This document shows, one piece after another, positions 17,579 through 30,168 of a stretch of 64,000 nt of DNA. This DNA comes from Meloidogyne chitwoodi (taxonomy: Eukaryota; Nematoda; Chromadorea; Rhabditida; Meloidogynidae): NCBI GenBank assembly GCA_015183035.1, contig JACZZP010000007.1, forward strand, positions 806,001-870,000, given 5' to 3'. The notes beneath the pieces were generated by a model. It was not told the origin of the DNA, searched no databases, and was given only the letters and a program-made list of their open reading frames with translations. A program made the position numbers and the translations under genes. Positions within the stretch are counted from its first letter, which is position 1, and each line of letters starts with the position of its first letter.

Positions 17579-18214
17579 CTCCATTATCATAGCGGTTCCA
17601 GTACTTAATAATATTTTCCTTAATTCCTTATTCTGCAATTTGCAACATAAAGTTGAAAACATTATGTCATACTTAACCTCTTTCCACTTATAGATATAAG
17701 TGGATTTTGTCTTCGTTAATTTTGTTAGTTGTTTACATTCCTTAGTAGTTAATGATGTTCACAAAATTTCGTTTGCTAGAGGATACTGCTGAGTAGTAAT
17801 AGCTTTCATGAAACAATAAAATTTCTCGGTGCTATCAAAAATTCTATTATTTATTGTGAATGGAAAAGATACATTCATATTCGAGAATTTAAATTTATCC
17901 GAGAAAAACCCAAATGTTTGCCTTCGCTCTCCGCCATTCACTATTCTTAATGATGAAGGCGTTCCAATGTAGTCATGTGGAATCGGTGGAAATTTATTTA
18001 GAATTCTATAGTCGAATTTTTTAAGATTTTCTCTATTAAAAATTATAATGTTGTCATTAGTTCTTTTAACAAATGTAGGAAAATTCTGTCTTGAAGACAT
18101 ATTAGTTTGATAATTGTTATAGTCCTTTTTTGAGACTGGTTCTTGTTTCTTATTATCATTTTGTAAACTTCTTTTCTTAGTTATATTGCCTTTTTCTGAT
18201 CACTGAATTTTTCT
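17579..18214 (-). pseudogene. NADAR-domain gene fragment, copy 1
   Basis: Reading leftward from an acceptor TTTTTTTCAG at about 18215: a polar lead-in (one base deleted relative to copy 2, causing a stop), then the domain from 18100. Motifs: FGFFSDKFKFSNMNVSFPFTINNRIFDSTEKFYCFMKA split by family knowledge into the FSN, F-dS-EKfY and KA elements, then ANEIL, an in-frame TGA at 17761-17759, and the remainder W K..YDIMFSTLCCKLQNKELR.ILLSTGTAMIME. NADAR proteins act on ADP-ribose-type or riboflavin-pathway substrates as N-glycosidases. One nonsense codon and one deletion mark it as broken. It lies 213 bp outside the Polinton. Confidence 0.65.
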
Positions 18215-18360
18215 TCTGAAAAAAATTTACTACAGATTATATTTCCTTTTTTGTTTTATTCCTTACTCTTTTATTCTATGCTTTTAATCTTTAAATTCTT
18301 TAGTAACTTCGGCTGAAGTGAAAAATTTTCTTAATTGCCCAGAATATTTTAACTTTAAAG

Positions 18361-18618
18361 TCACTTTTTTCTCTCAGAATTTTTTTATTCGGCTCTAGGC
18401 AAAAAATATATCTATATTGTTGTAATAAAAATGTTTTACTAGACATCTGCATAAAAAATTCAGCCGATTAATAAAAGTAAAGAATAGAAAACGAAAGGAT
18501 AAAAATATTTTTGTAACAAAGTATTTGTTTGTCTGAAAAGAATTTTTTAACCTATCCAATTTAACAAGAGATTAAAAAGAGGAATAAGTCATATAAAATA
18601 AAGAATAGAAAATTAAAG
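18361..18618 (+). repeat. ~260-bp segment inverted relative to its copy at 44025-44290
   Basis: The DNA on the left of this block (NADAR copy and its intron) matches 43499-44020 in the same orientation, but this block matches 44025-44290 as reverse complement. AACTTTAA stands at the left edge and TTAAAGTT at the right edge, a short inverted repeat that could have mediated the flip. Confidence 0.75.
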
Positions 18619-20257
18619 TTGATTTTTTTCGAAAACGAGAAGCCTTTTATACACAAAATTCGTTTTAGCTATTTTATTTTTTAAATGGAAATTTAATTTA
18701 TAATAAAGTTTAGATTTGAGATGTATTTTTGTTTTTAATGACTAATAATTCATAAAAGTAAAGAAATGGCTGAAAGTCAATGTTTTTCAAATATGGATAA
18801 TAATAATATCTTTAGGAAAAATACTCAGCATTTCTCTGTCTAAATTTTTTATTTCAAGATGTCTGAAAAAATTTCTTCTTCTATATCGATATCATTAGTT
18901 TTTATATTATTTTTAATCTTAATATATTAATGACGTTGGTCGACCAAGCATATAATTTGCTTTTTGATATTTGAAACCTTATCTTTATTGAATTTAAACT
19001 TTCCAATATAGGTATATGTGGTTATTTATTTTATTTGTTCTTTTATATGATGAACAATTCTAGAAGTTAAAATCGATTTAACCTTAAATTGTCCACAATA
19101 ATAGGTGAAGATTTTGACTTTTGCGTTGAATATTAATATCACAAAATAAAACTTCAGGAAAATTTTTATTAAAAATTAGCTTAAATTAATATTTTTATAA
19201 ATAATTAAAAATTATAATTTTAAGGATATATCTAATTTTTATTTTTTGTTTATTTAAAAAGAATGTTAAAGTTATTTTTTTATTATTTTTCCAGCATTAT
19301 TGAAAGCTGTACATTTTAATTATTCATTTAATACTAAAATTATTCAAGTTCCATAGGAAAAAAGAATTAAAGATTACGACTTATATAACAATTACAGTTA
19401 CATTCACCATTTTTCGTTTTTTCGTGAATTATTAAGTAACTTGCTGTCCCTATAACGGGTCATCAAAAAAATTTCTTATAATTTATAATAAATTTAAATA
19501 TTTAAAATATAGTTGTCATTGTTATTGTTGTTAGAATTACTATTATTAATATTTTGTTCAAGACGCGGCAGGCCCATCAATTGATGGTATTATAAAAATT
19601 TAAAAATATAATTAATATTTGTAATTTTGATAAGTTAATAGCTTTTATTGAAAAATAAGATGAGTTATCCTAAAATTATTATAAATAAATAATTTGACAA
19701 TAATATTAAAAATTAATTCAAAAAAATCATTGTTTTCTTTAGATATTATTGTCACGATTGATTTTAATTTTAGTACATTATTCATAAAGATTCCAATTCA
19801 ATTTTTTCAGTATCGAAAAGCCGCTATTTTTATTATAAGTGAGACGTTCTTGGAAGTTGTATAAGAGGAAGACACTACATACAATAAACCAAATATAGGT
19901 GATTGAAGCAGTGCGGATTACATAAACCTATGGTAATATATAAAAGTATATTCTTCGATTCTTTTAATATTTAACACTAGCTAACAAGTGCGCCATACGG
20001 CTTTAAAGAAGTGGAAATAACATCCATGTATAATTATGTTAGGTAGCATGAGGATTTAAAAGTATTAATTACTTAAATTTATTATATTTATTTTATTTTA
20101 TAATATATAGATATTAGAATAAATGTGTATGTACATCTCAAAAATTAATTTTTAAATTTAAATCCTGTAAAATGTAGTGTCTTTTGAAAATTTAAAAAAT
20201 TAAAATTAGTTAACATTTTATAAATATTTAACTGTCTATTATTTAAATATTTCAACT

Positions 20258-20309
20258 ACAATATATTAATGCCACACAAGTTTTTCCTGTTCCTGGTGGA
20301 GCTTGCTTT
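20258..20309 (-). pseudogene. SF1 helicase Walker A exon
   Basis: After a possible acceptor TTAAAG it reads QAPPGTGKTCVALIYC, the GxxGTGKT loop of SF1 (UPF1-like) helicases. An isolated exon; no neighbouring helicase motifs are in phase. Confidence 0.45.
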
Positions 20310-21136
20310 AATTTTTTATATTTAATTTTCAATTAGTAATAAACTTTTATTTTAAAGAAATTATTTTAATATTTTTACATTAATTTGATTATTTTAAAAG
20401 AACAAAAAAATTTAATCAATGTATTTACATTTTTCAATCGAGTTTAATATGTATATAACTTCATAACAAATAAACAAAAATTATAGTCTATTATTTTAAT
20501 GAATAATTAATGAGAAGAGGAGAAAAAATTTCTTTTGTATTAATATTATATATAAAAAAATTGGAGAAGGATCAAATGAAAGCGATCAGAATAAAACTTA
20601 TTAGCATATGCGCAGTAACTTAATAAAATTAACAATTCTCATCTTTATTTTTAAACATTCCTTTTTCTCAACAACAAAAAATATTTTTAAAATGAAAAAT
20701 AATTTAAATTTATTTCTATTTTTAGTATTTCCGGGACCGCCAGAAAATGAAGGAAGAATTATTTTTTTTCGAATTTCAGCACCACTTTTTAAGGAAGTAT
20801 TTTTTAAATAATCTTCAACATTTAAATAATTGCTACTACATAATTAAGTTTGATGCGTTCTTATATATTCTAATCGCTCCAATTCGATTCGTGAGGCCTG
20901 ATCCACTAACCATTTGTCGCGGAGCCTAAATTAGGTTCCGTTTATCATTAAATAAATAGCTTAAATTAATTACTATAAAATTAAAAATACAAAACTAAAC
21001 TTGAAAATACAACTGTATTTAATAAATAAATAAATTTAGATAATTAAAGCCAATAAAGTACAACAAACAGTTGTTAATTTGGAATTTAACAATTAAAAAT
21101 AAAAGTAAAAATAAAGAAAAACATTATAGTAATTTC

Positions 21137-21379
21137 TTAGAAAAATATAATTTTCAATTCCTCGTTGCTCTGTGCATCCATTTTAATTGATGTTTTAATA
21201 TAATTTAAGTTTAATAATTTTTTTAATCTGAAATTTTCATTATTTTCTATTTGATTATCCAATCCCTTGATTTTTGTCCTGATCCCGTCCAGTTCTATCC
21301 TAGATTCTTCCTTCTTCTGTACTCGTCTGTTGTGTCTCTCTTCTCTAGGGGTTCCTACTTCCAAAGTATCGTCTTCCAC
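21137..21379 (-). CDS. Hypothetical coiled-coil fragment, 80 aa
   Basis: Starts EDDTLEVGTPREERHNRR and continues as a charged heptad-like helix with IRTKIKGLDNQIENN. The homologous frame in copy 1 (5030-5250) has a frameshift and stops. Upstream in frame the sequence stays open beyond the ATG, so it may be an exon. Gag-like or other transposon structural protein is possible, but I do not recognise it. Confidence 0.3.
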   Translation of the reverse strand: MEDDTLEVGTPREERHNRRVQKKEESRIELDGIRTKIKGLDNQIENNENFRLKKLLNLNYIKTSIKMDAQSNEELKIIFF

Positions 21380-21725
21380 GGCAGTTGATGATCCTTCCGA
21401 GTTCTGGTGAATTCTAACTTTATCCAGGTTCTCAATAAAAAAGTCGATTAAAGAAATTTTTTATACAATTTAAACAAATTGCGCACTTTGCTTAAAATTG
21501 ATAAATATTTTGGAGTCCTAAGGTTTACCTATCCCTAAATATGATATTTTGCTAGCGGTGCCCATTTAGGGATTTTAAGTCGAACCGGCCGATAGGACCT
21601 AGAACGGATAGATAAAGACCCTAGGAAGAGATTTTAATTAGGGCCCTTTATTAAATATATTTATTTATTTAGAATTGTCATCCGTGGCTTTTACGTCCAG
21701 AACTTGTCTACCAGGCCACAACTGC

Positions 21726-22830
21726 ACGAGCCATTGTTGGGGAGTGGGGGACTGGGAGGAACCCACATTTTGTTTCCCTTACTCCCCCAACTTTGGTTCT
21801 CATTCTTATGATTGGGGTTTCATTTCATTTTTGATGGCAACCATATCTACCGGAATGTTGTTCGTCGCTATTGGTTTCGCCTTTTATGAACCTGGAAGAA
21901 TGCGCACCAGATGCCCAAGGATGGGCCCAGGATCACTTATCCCTTTGGGGTTAGAATTTAGTCCGTTATGATATTCGCGATATTTTTTTTTATTAAATAT
22001 GGGACCATTATTTGTTGTTGCTTAATAAATTTGTTAATTGTTTTGTTATTTAATTGGGACTTGCGGAGATGGTAATGAAATGGAAAGTGACTAATGAGAA
22101 AGGAAAAAAAGAAAAAGAAAATTTTTGAGCGCGGAACATTATTTAATGAATTAAGGTGTGCAATAACTTGAGATGTTGAAATTTATATTTATTTTGCCAA
22201 ACAAATTGGTGTGTCAAGATAATTCTTAATTGGGAACGTGTTGTAATTTTTGTTGTAATTTTTAGGCGTTTCTCCTTCTTTTTGGCCAATTTTTGTTTGA
22301 TAAATAAAGTTGGGAGGAAATGGATGGTAAGAAATGTTTAATTAATTGTTGATTGATGGGGTTTACTTTTGGGTTAGGAGGAAATGAAAAATTTTTGGGT
22401 AGAACGGAATGTGGAATAAATAAAAAAATATTTTGACTGATGGGTTTAGTTTTTGTTGGAAAGTAAAATAATATATTTTAGATGGAGCGGAATATAAAAC
22501 ATGTTTTTATGGATGCCGCTTGGGAGCACCATTTTATGGCCCGGCTGAGCCGGTGGCGTTGGGCCCGAGAGTTGGGAGACCAACTTTCGGGGCGCGCCTT
22601 TTTAAGCCCAAATAGAGACTCCCTTTTAAATAAACTTTTATTCAACTAATTAAATATAAATAATAATATAGGGGGACTGGAGTACCAGCCTTTTGGTTGG
22701 TAATTGGTAAAACTGAACTTTTTTCTGGTACTCCCGTTCCCCTTATATGGAAATATAAATGGGGCGGTGAATTATTAACTAATAATTAATTATATGACAT
22801 TCTCATTTAGTCTTTTTAAATTAATTCATT
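21726..22830. other. GC-richer unique blocks with a foldback, no recognised gene
   Basis: 21726-21980 is less AT-rich and has an open frame on the plus strand that I cannot assign. 22500-22620 is GC-rich with self-complementary words (CCCGGCTGAGCCGG). 22666-22748 forms a foldback with arms GGACTGGAGTACCAG and CTGGTACTCCCGTTCC. These look like pieces of an unidentified element. Confidence 0.35.
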
Positions 22831-22945
22831 TATATTTTTTAGGTGCGTGCTTTAGGTTTTTGCATTGTTGACAAAAATTTAAATCTAAAATTAAAAAATT
22901 TAAAAAATAAATGTAAATATAAGTAATTATAACAATTTTTTAATA
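22815..22945 (+). repeat. ~130-bp direct repeat with 32219-32350
   Basis: Both contain TGCTTTAGGTTTTTG followed by a shared AT-rich tail ending CAATTTTTTAATAAAA. Confidence 0.6.
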
Positions 22946-25240
22946 AAAATAAAAGAATTTTTGAAATTAAGAACTTAATATTAAAAAACAAAAAAATAAA
23001 ATATAAATAAATTTTCTTACAATATAACTTTTGTCCAATACAAAATTTAATTTCATTGATGTACATGTGATTTTACTATATTCGAAGAAATTGGCTTTAC
23101 TTCTTATTCATTTATTATTTATATGTTTTTAATTGAATAAATCAACAGAAATTTTAATTATTATTGTTTTAATATAAAAATATTATTACACTATTGTTAA
23201 AACTTTTTTTCGCTTGAATAACGTTTTTTTCATCTTTTTTAAGAACTACCAAATATTTTGTTTAATAATTTGGAATTTTTGAAAAAATTTTTAAATATGA
23301 AAGAAAAAAGCCGATCAATTACCAAAAAATGTAAATTCAAATTTTATACTTTTTTATCCAAAAAAAGGCGGACCCCTCAGGCATTTTGCGCTTTTTAATA
23401 AAGATTTCTTTATTAAACATGTATGCGCGCATCATGTCCTGAGGGACAAGATTTACTACTGTTGTGACGTAAGAAAAAAACGTCACAATTTTAATTAATT
23501 TGTTTATTATGTAACCTTTGATTTATTCTCATATAAATATCTAATTTTTTTTATAATTTTTTTATATATATAAATATTATTCTTTTAAATAAATTTTTTA
23601 ATAAAATTTTGTGGTAATATTGTGGCGACCGCGGCAGGATACACAGATACACAAACGCGAACAAAAAAAAATAATATATAAAATATATTTTTTCCTTTTA
23701 TTAAAAAAAAAATTTCGCGGAGATAATAAAATTTCTCCACTCTCTTAAACAAGTTATAAAAATTTCTTTTATAACAAATAATATACACTCCTTTACTAAA
23801 ATAAAATATTTTTTTAAATAAAAAAAAATAATAAACTCTCCACTCCAAAAAAGAATAAATTAAATTTTTTAATTAAATTATTATTATTCTCTTTACAATA
23901 CAATTTTTTTCTTTTCTTCAAATTTGAATTAATTTGAATCTTCAACTGCGTACTCACCTAGAATTAATTATTTGGCACAAAACAACTTGCAGAACTGGTA
24001 GCGTAATTTTTAATTATTCATCTTCAGCATTTAATAATAATAAAAAAGGATCAAGTGTGGCTTTGAGGTACATTTTACAATGTTTTTTTTAAGAGAATAT
24101 TTACCAAATTCCATTTTGGTATATAATTCTTTAAAAATAAATTACTATTTTTATTTGATAATTAGAGTGCTTGAACATTTATGAATGCCATCCTTTCCTA
24201 TTTACGTATGTTTTTTCATCATTAATTGGTGCATAAATTACATTATTATTGTAAGTTAATTATTTTTTCATTTATTTTTTCATAGTTTTGAAAAAAATTT
24301 AATTAATTTTTAATTTATATATATAATACATATATGTTTAACTTTTTATTAAATTAATTTCATTTTTCTATTTTAATTAATTATATATAGTACCATTCTT
24401 TTAATAATAATAAATGAGTTATTTATCTGAACTGCCCAAGATTCAAATATTCAACACGAAATTGGAGATGATTGATCAGTTGCCTTCCTATAAATAGTCG
24501 TAGGCCACAACGATTCATAGAAATGAATAAACATTTGTTGATTATAAACCTTTCAATTAATTTTTAACTGTCTAACACTAACTTGTTTTTTTTTTCACTC
24601 TAACAAAGAAAAAAGAGGCTGCTTTAGATTTTATTCAGACTTTTGGAATTTTTACTTGATATTTAAATTTTATTAAAGAAATTATATTTTTTATTTTAAA
24701 TTTCTTTATTAAGATGTTTGTTTGTTGTATTTTTGATAATTTCCTTGTCTATGACGTACACGGCCACATAGAATTTTAAACACCAATAAATAAAATAATT
24801 TAATATGTGAAAAATTTTTACGTTAATCTCGATAGAGAACATTCTACATCCGGGGAAGGGGGTGGAAGTGCGGGGTTTCCTTATTGAAGTCTTGTTTACA
24901 TCTTGCCAATAGTGCCTCGCTCCAAACCTGCTTAGTCAAAATGGTGACACTCTATCGGCGGCAACTCTTTTCAAATTGACGAACATGTTATTGGGTTTGG
25001 TGGTGTAGGCGGGATTGAGTGAAAGTCTTCATCATCTGACAAATCTTGTAAAATGGAGATAAATTGATTTGGTGGTATGTAAGTTGTTGATGATGAAGTC
25101 ATATATAAATATTCTTTTTAAAATAGGGAACAAGATCTTATCAGCAAGAGGATAGAATAAAAAAGGTTGTAAACTATAGGAATTTTATTTAGGATCAAAG
25201 TTAAAAAGAATAATAAAAAAAGGGAGAGAAATTTCGCAAT
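22946..25240. other. Mostly AT-rich intergenic DNA
   Basis: No gene recognised. Small features: complementary arms GTGACGT and ACGTCAC around 23463-23490; a GC-rich run 23620-23660; an unassigned block of higher GC at 24830-25080. Confidence 0.35.
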
Positions 25241-25247
25241 TCGCGAC

Positions 25248-26400
25248 ACATTTAACATATTTTTATCTTATTATTTTTAAAATTTATTTATTTAAATTAT
25301 TATATTTTTCATTTTTGATAGCATCACCACTTGGCACTATTATTTTCAGAAATATCTTTTATAATTTTTTTATTAAATATTTTAACAAATAGGTATATTA
25401 AATAAAAATAATATATTATCTATTTTTGGCGATGTCAGTAGTTTCCTTTAACATTATATAAATATAATAAAATTACAAGTTTTTGTTTATAAACGAGTGT
25501 GCTCTTCCTTTGCATGTTTTGCTTATACATTGCAAAATTATTCATTAATATTAATTTAATTATATTTTTAATTACTTATATAAAAATGATTTCTAAGTTC
25601 TTTTAATGAATTCTTATATTTATTTTTTTTATATTTTTTCTTTTTTACTGCAACCTATTTATTAATTTAATATCTAACTAAAAATTAATTTTAATTATAT
25701 TAATTTATTAATTCAAATTAATAAAATGATAATTCTAAATGATTCTGTTCTTTGAATTTTATGGAATTGGTTTAATGGTAATTTATAAACATTTTTTATT
25801 TTAAACTTTTTCAAATATATTTTGTGAATTTATTTTCAAATTTTTATATAAACTCGGTTATTTTCGGCAATTCTAACTCTTGACGGTGCAACATAAATTT
25901 GACCATGTGAGAAACATTGAGATTTATGAAGTAAAAAAATAAAATGCCTATATCTATCTAAAAAATTCATTAAGGCTATTAGTTAGTTTAATAGTTCCCT
26001 CCATTTTTGAATAAAATTATTAAATATTTTTTATTTTTGATAAAAATAAATTTATTAATTATAAAATCTCAAGAATATATATTTTATTGATTTTTTCTTT
26101 TCTACTTATATTTAAATAAATTTGTTTTATTTATTCTTTATCGTTTTTAAAATAATAAAATAGTTTTTTTATTTAACATTTTCTAATAAATTTTTCATTG
26201 ATTGAACATTTAATCGTCCAGGTATCATCAGATTTTTCTGAAATTCTGAAATGTTGTATTGGACAGACATTGCCAATATGTGTAAATTTTCTCTTCTCTT
26301 TTTTTGAATGGAGAAAAATTAAAGATTGAATTGAAAAAAAAAATAATAAAAAAATTTGCATTTATTTGAGGTTAGGCTAATTTCTAAACGTTTGTTTATT
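25248..26400 (-). pseudogene. PIF1/Helitron-type helicase C-terminal relic, copy 1
   Basis: On the minus strand near 25925-25850 the frame reads CFSHGQIYVAPSRVR, matching the FSHGQLYVALSR motif near the end of PIF1 and Helitron helicases. The surrounding 25640-26260 recurs at 50820-51440, and 25248-25560 recurs around 48770-49060. The rest is decayed and AT-rich. Helitron origin is inferred from the motif and copy number; no Helitron ends were located. Confidence 0.5.
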
Positions 26401-26869
26401 TAAATATTAAAAATTTTAATTATATTTATTAAAATCTTTTTATTTCCCGAAGGAAATGTTAAGCTTCATTTGCAAATCATTAATTAATGCTTGTTGCTTA
26501 GTTAACTTGATCATTTTAAAATTAAGTCTGTTATAAAATTTTTTTATTAAAAAATAGCTACCTTAAAAACAGTAAAAAATATAAACACAATTTGAAAAAC
26601 AAAAACAAAAGAAATAGCACAAATCTATTCATAATATAATAAATTATTAAAAATTGACTTAAAAATTAAAACCTTATTTCAGTCACAAAAAACTATCTAT
26701 CAAAATCTGTCGACGTTAATGGTGCGAATTTATAATATGGAATTAGTTGTGGAATAATTTTGCATTGTGTAGCTTCGCCTGAAAGAATTAGGCATAATTG
26801 AGAAAATATTTCAATTCCAGAATTGTTGGCGATAACAAAAGAAAATTTTTCTATAATTTGTAAAATTTC

Positions 26870-27160
26870 ATCTTTAATTATATTTTATTTCAAAATAATT
26901 ATTTAATTATTAACTAATGAATATCCAAAATTTTTGATTAATATTTTAATTAAAATGACCCTATAATGAATTTAAAAATATAAGAAATTTTAAATTAAAA
27001 TTACATTACAAAAAATTTTTTAAAAATAAAATTTTTAAAATATTAATAAATTTAATTTTTTATCTACTTCCAAAATGTGAAAATTCAAAGTGCATGTCAT
27101 GCACAATGAAACGACCAAGTAGCCTGCAGAAGAACAAAGAGACCCCCAAGAATCACGTGC
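26870..27160 (+). repeat. Dispersed AT-rich repeat, also at 7190-7480 and 31110-31280
   Basis: Shares ACCAAGTAGCCTGCAGAA and a long AT-rich lead with 7190-7480. The following block 27225-27340 is the reverse complement of 36160-36270. Confidence 0.6.
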
Positions 27161-27611
27161 TCAAAATTATAAATATCCGCAACTACATTAATAGGTATGG
27201 TACAAATTTTCTTTAGCTTTAGAAATTGGAAGAGCACACTCTCGATCAATTTATAGCCTTTAGGGAAAGAAATGAACCTATTCATGATCGAATTTAATGA
27301 TATATTTTAAACGAATTATAAACTTATTTTACCCAACATTTTCATTACGATTCTTTTGTTCAATTTCTCCGAATACCAAGAACACTCGATTCTGTGTCCT
27401 TTTGAGAACTTCGCTTTAAAATTTGTTTCATCGATTTCAATAGTCACATCCTCACCTCCAATAATAAAAGTGATATTTTAAATGATTAATATTGGAAAAA
27501 ACGCTAAATATTAAATTTAAAATACATAAGTAATATTTGAATATAAACTGGAAGCCCACAAAGTTTGCGTTCTATGAATTTAAATTTATTAGTTGCTTCC
27601 GCCGAAGTTTG

Positions 27612-27896
27612 CTACTTATGCCGATTCTCCAACTTCTCCATATAATTCATTTTTTGTGTGTTGTCAATAGCAGCTTGTTTGATCCTTTGTGCCTGCAAAT
27701 CCGCCCGTAAGACCTTACCAAATAATGGTATTTTCATGTTGTTTCGAAGCTGTATTGGTGGAAGTTTTGGATCATAACGTGGATCAATAATTAACGGCAT
27801 AAAACCATCTATTATAAGTGGGTTGATTGGAATCCTTTTAATTTTAGGAATTGTGTAGTTAGAATCAAGTGTTGTTGGTGAAGCAGGAGATTCCAA
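27612..27896 (-). CDS. Hypothetical fragment, 94 aa
   Basis: Reads like real protein: PKIKRIPINPLIIDGF, DPRYDPKLPPIQL, FGKVLRADLQAQRIKQAAID, ending shortly after. The codon-level composition is less AT-rich than its surroundings. No family recognised, and a start upstream of the ATG is possible because the frame stays open toward 27930. Probably the last exon of an unidentified gene or element. Confidence 0.3.
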   Translation of the reverse strand: MESPASPTTLDSNYTIPKIKRIPINPLIIDGFMPLIIDPRYDPKLPPIQLRNNMKIPLFGKVLRADLQAQRIKQAAIDNTQKMNYMEKLENRHK

Positions 27897-28892
27897 GGCA
27901 ATAGTAGTAGTTAATGATGCAACATTTTGTGGTCTGGATTAGGTGGCGTAATTGGCAGACAACCCGAGGTAGCAATAGTAAACGTTTAATAACCTTTATA
28001 AATTTAATTTATTAATTGTAAGTATAATAAGATAAAGATTTTTCATTTATTTTTTCATAGTTTTCAAAAAAATTTAATTAATTTCAAATTAATAATTTCT
28101 TTTTCCTATTTTTTATTTTATTTTTTGAATACGTAATATTGTGGAGGAAATTTTTGACAATTTTTGTATAATTTAAATATTTCAATAAATTTGTTTTTAT
28201 ACGACACTCGCGTGCGAGGCTCTTTCTTTTTAATTTTTCCTTTAATAATATAAATGGTGATCTTTTGGGGAGCAATCGTGAAAATACAAGTTGTTTTAAA
28301 AGTTATGATTTCTTAAAATTCTCAAGTAAGCCGCCTTCAACACATTGATAACATTACACTAAAAATAAACAAGAATCAGGTGCATTAATCACTTGTCAGC
28401 TGTCAATTTTTCCGGCATGAAGCTTAAACCTATAAGGAATGCAACAACAAAAGTGAAGAGAAAAAAATTAAAATTTATAGTAGGGAATACCTTAAATTTC
28501 TATTTCTTCAATAAAGATGTAAGTTTTTAATAAAATTTATTTCAAATAAAATATTAATAATATAATTTATTTTGATGCTGAATAATAATTTTTAATTTTA
28601 ATAAAATTAAATTATGTCAGTAGTTAATACCCCCCAAATGGTACCCCAAATAGTATAATGTTTTGTAGATGATAATTTTCAATTGTAAATATTCCTTATG
28701 AAGCAAGACTGAAAGAATTTTAACAATTAATAAAATTTAAAATATTTTTTAAAAATAAAATTTTTATCATAATGACTTCTAAATCGTATTTATATATATA
28801 TATATGTATATACAGAAAAATAAACATTGGAAAACCAAAAAATGATAAACATCAATTAATTAATAGAAAAATATAACTATTTTAAAAATAGA

Positions 28893-29252
28893 ATAATAAA
28901 ATATTGAAAAAAGCAAGAGTATAAACAATAAATTTATAAAAAGATAGTTGGGAAATATGTATAAACAACTTTTGTTATAATATATTTTAAATAAAAAAAA
29001 AAAGAAAAAATTGCAATTTTTGAAAAATTGTAAACTAAAAACTAGAGATAATCAACTAAAATTAATAAAACATATGATTCACAAAACTGTTTATATCTCT
29101 ATTTTATTTTTGCAATTTTCCAAAAAATTGCAATTGTTTTTTCTTTTTTCTATACTTAAAATATATATAACAAAAGTTTATACATTTTTTCCCAACTATC
29201 TTATTATAAATTTATTGTTTATACTCTTGCTTTTTTCAATATTTTATTTTAT
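28893..29252. mobile_element. ~360-bp foldback (MITE-like)
   Basis: Arms of about 100 bp or more: the left starts ATAATAAAATATTGAAAAAAG, the right is its reverse complement, with inner arms pairing around 29011-29030 and 29112-29135. No clear target duplication was found, so the superfamily is unknown. Confidence 0.6.
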
Positions 29253-29553
29253 TACTCATATATTGCTTTCTCCCTTTTGATTAATATTTTTTCTCCTCTT
29301 TTCTTTTACGATTTTTTACATATTTCAAACAACATTTTATTTTATTTTTTCTAGTCATTTAATTTTATTTTCTTCTAGTCCATTTTAATTTTTTATTTTT
29401 CTTCTAGTATATTTTATTTTTAAATTAATTCCTCAATTTAATTTAATTTTTATTTTTTCTGGTCCATTTTATTTTGTAATTTTACTCCTCTAGTCAATTT
29501 TATTTTTTTTCTAGTCCATTTTTATTTTATTATTTTTTGATAAATTAAAAAAT

Positions 29554-29602
29554 AGTTCAATTTAAAAACGCTTTTTGCAAAAAAGTGTTTTTAAATTGAA
29601 CT
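29554..29602. repeat. Near-perfect 23-bp stem hairpin
   Basis: AGTTCAATTTAAAAACGC and its near-complement close around a 2-3-nt loop. Could be a cruciform or a tiny foldback. Too tight a loop for a typical miRNA precursor. Confidence 0.45.
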
Positions 29603-30006
29603 TTATACTACTATTACTGAGGCAACGCGTCAAGTAGAATTGGAGAAGTAGGAGGATTCTTTTAAAGAACGGCTGTCACAAGTATAGCCAATTTACTTTG
29701 TTTAAGATTAACTTATTTGTTTAACTTTTCTATTTGTGATCCTCGATTAACAATATTGGTGATGAATCGTGAATTTATTATAATCTTTAATTATTTTTAT
29801 TTGTTGTACTGCAGCTTCAAAAATATCGTCGTCAATCCATTCCTGTCTTCGTCCTAATTTACTTAAAAATCTTTTGTTGAGTTAACAATTGATATTGTTT
29901 ATTATTATTCTATTTTACTTTCGAATATATATTCGTCAATATTTTAATAATTTCCATTCTCTTAAACGTTCAAACTTTTATTAATGTTTGTTTTTTAGTT
30001 TAAAAT

Positions 30007-30168
30007 ATGAACAACAAAAATTCTGAAAAGAAGCTTTTATTAATTCAAGAGAATTACTCTATTATTATCGGCAAATTACCAACAAAAGTTAGTGTTGATG
30101 AAAAGCGCAAAACTTGGGAAAAATTTTGCTACGGCAGGTTTAATACTAAAGCCAAGTTCACCAAGTAG
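30007..30168 (+). CDS. Short Myb/SANT-like DNA-binding fragment, 53 aa
   Basis: Preceded by a TTTTTTAG acceptor a few bases before the ATG. The product has EKKLLLIQENYSIIIGKL and DEKRKTWEKF with FNT after it, the layout of the Myb/SANT-like domain often found in transposon-related proteins (E-K-LL..I..Y..II, then EK...W). It stops at a TAG soon after, so it is a truncated gene or a first exon with a hidden splice site. Confidence 0.35.
   Translation: MNNKNSEKKLLLIQENYSIIIGKLPTKVSVDEKRKTWEKFCYGRFNTKAKFTK

Larger units (their letters stand above)
18808..21725 (+). repeat. 2.9-kb dispersed repeat, copy 2
   Basis: Same orientation as 2679-5570. It retains an undamaged Walker A exon on the minus strand (20258-20309, KQAPPGTGKT) and an open coiled-coil frame (21379-21137). 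Sequence beyond 21725 is unrelated to copy 1. Confidence 0.85.

Noticed and set aside
17762..17783. A tiny intron explaining the TGA in the NADAR frame
   Set aside because: The only GT...AG pair would give 22 nt, shorter than any other intron here, and the frame resumes directly after the TGA, so a nonsense codon is simpler.
22839..23066. 75-codon Phe/Leu/Lys-rich frame
   Set aside because: Low-complexity A/T translated; part of a repeat shared with 32219-32350.
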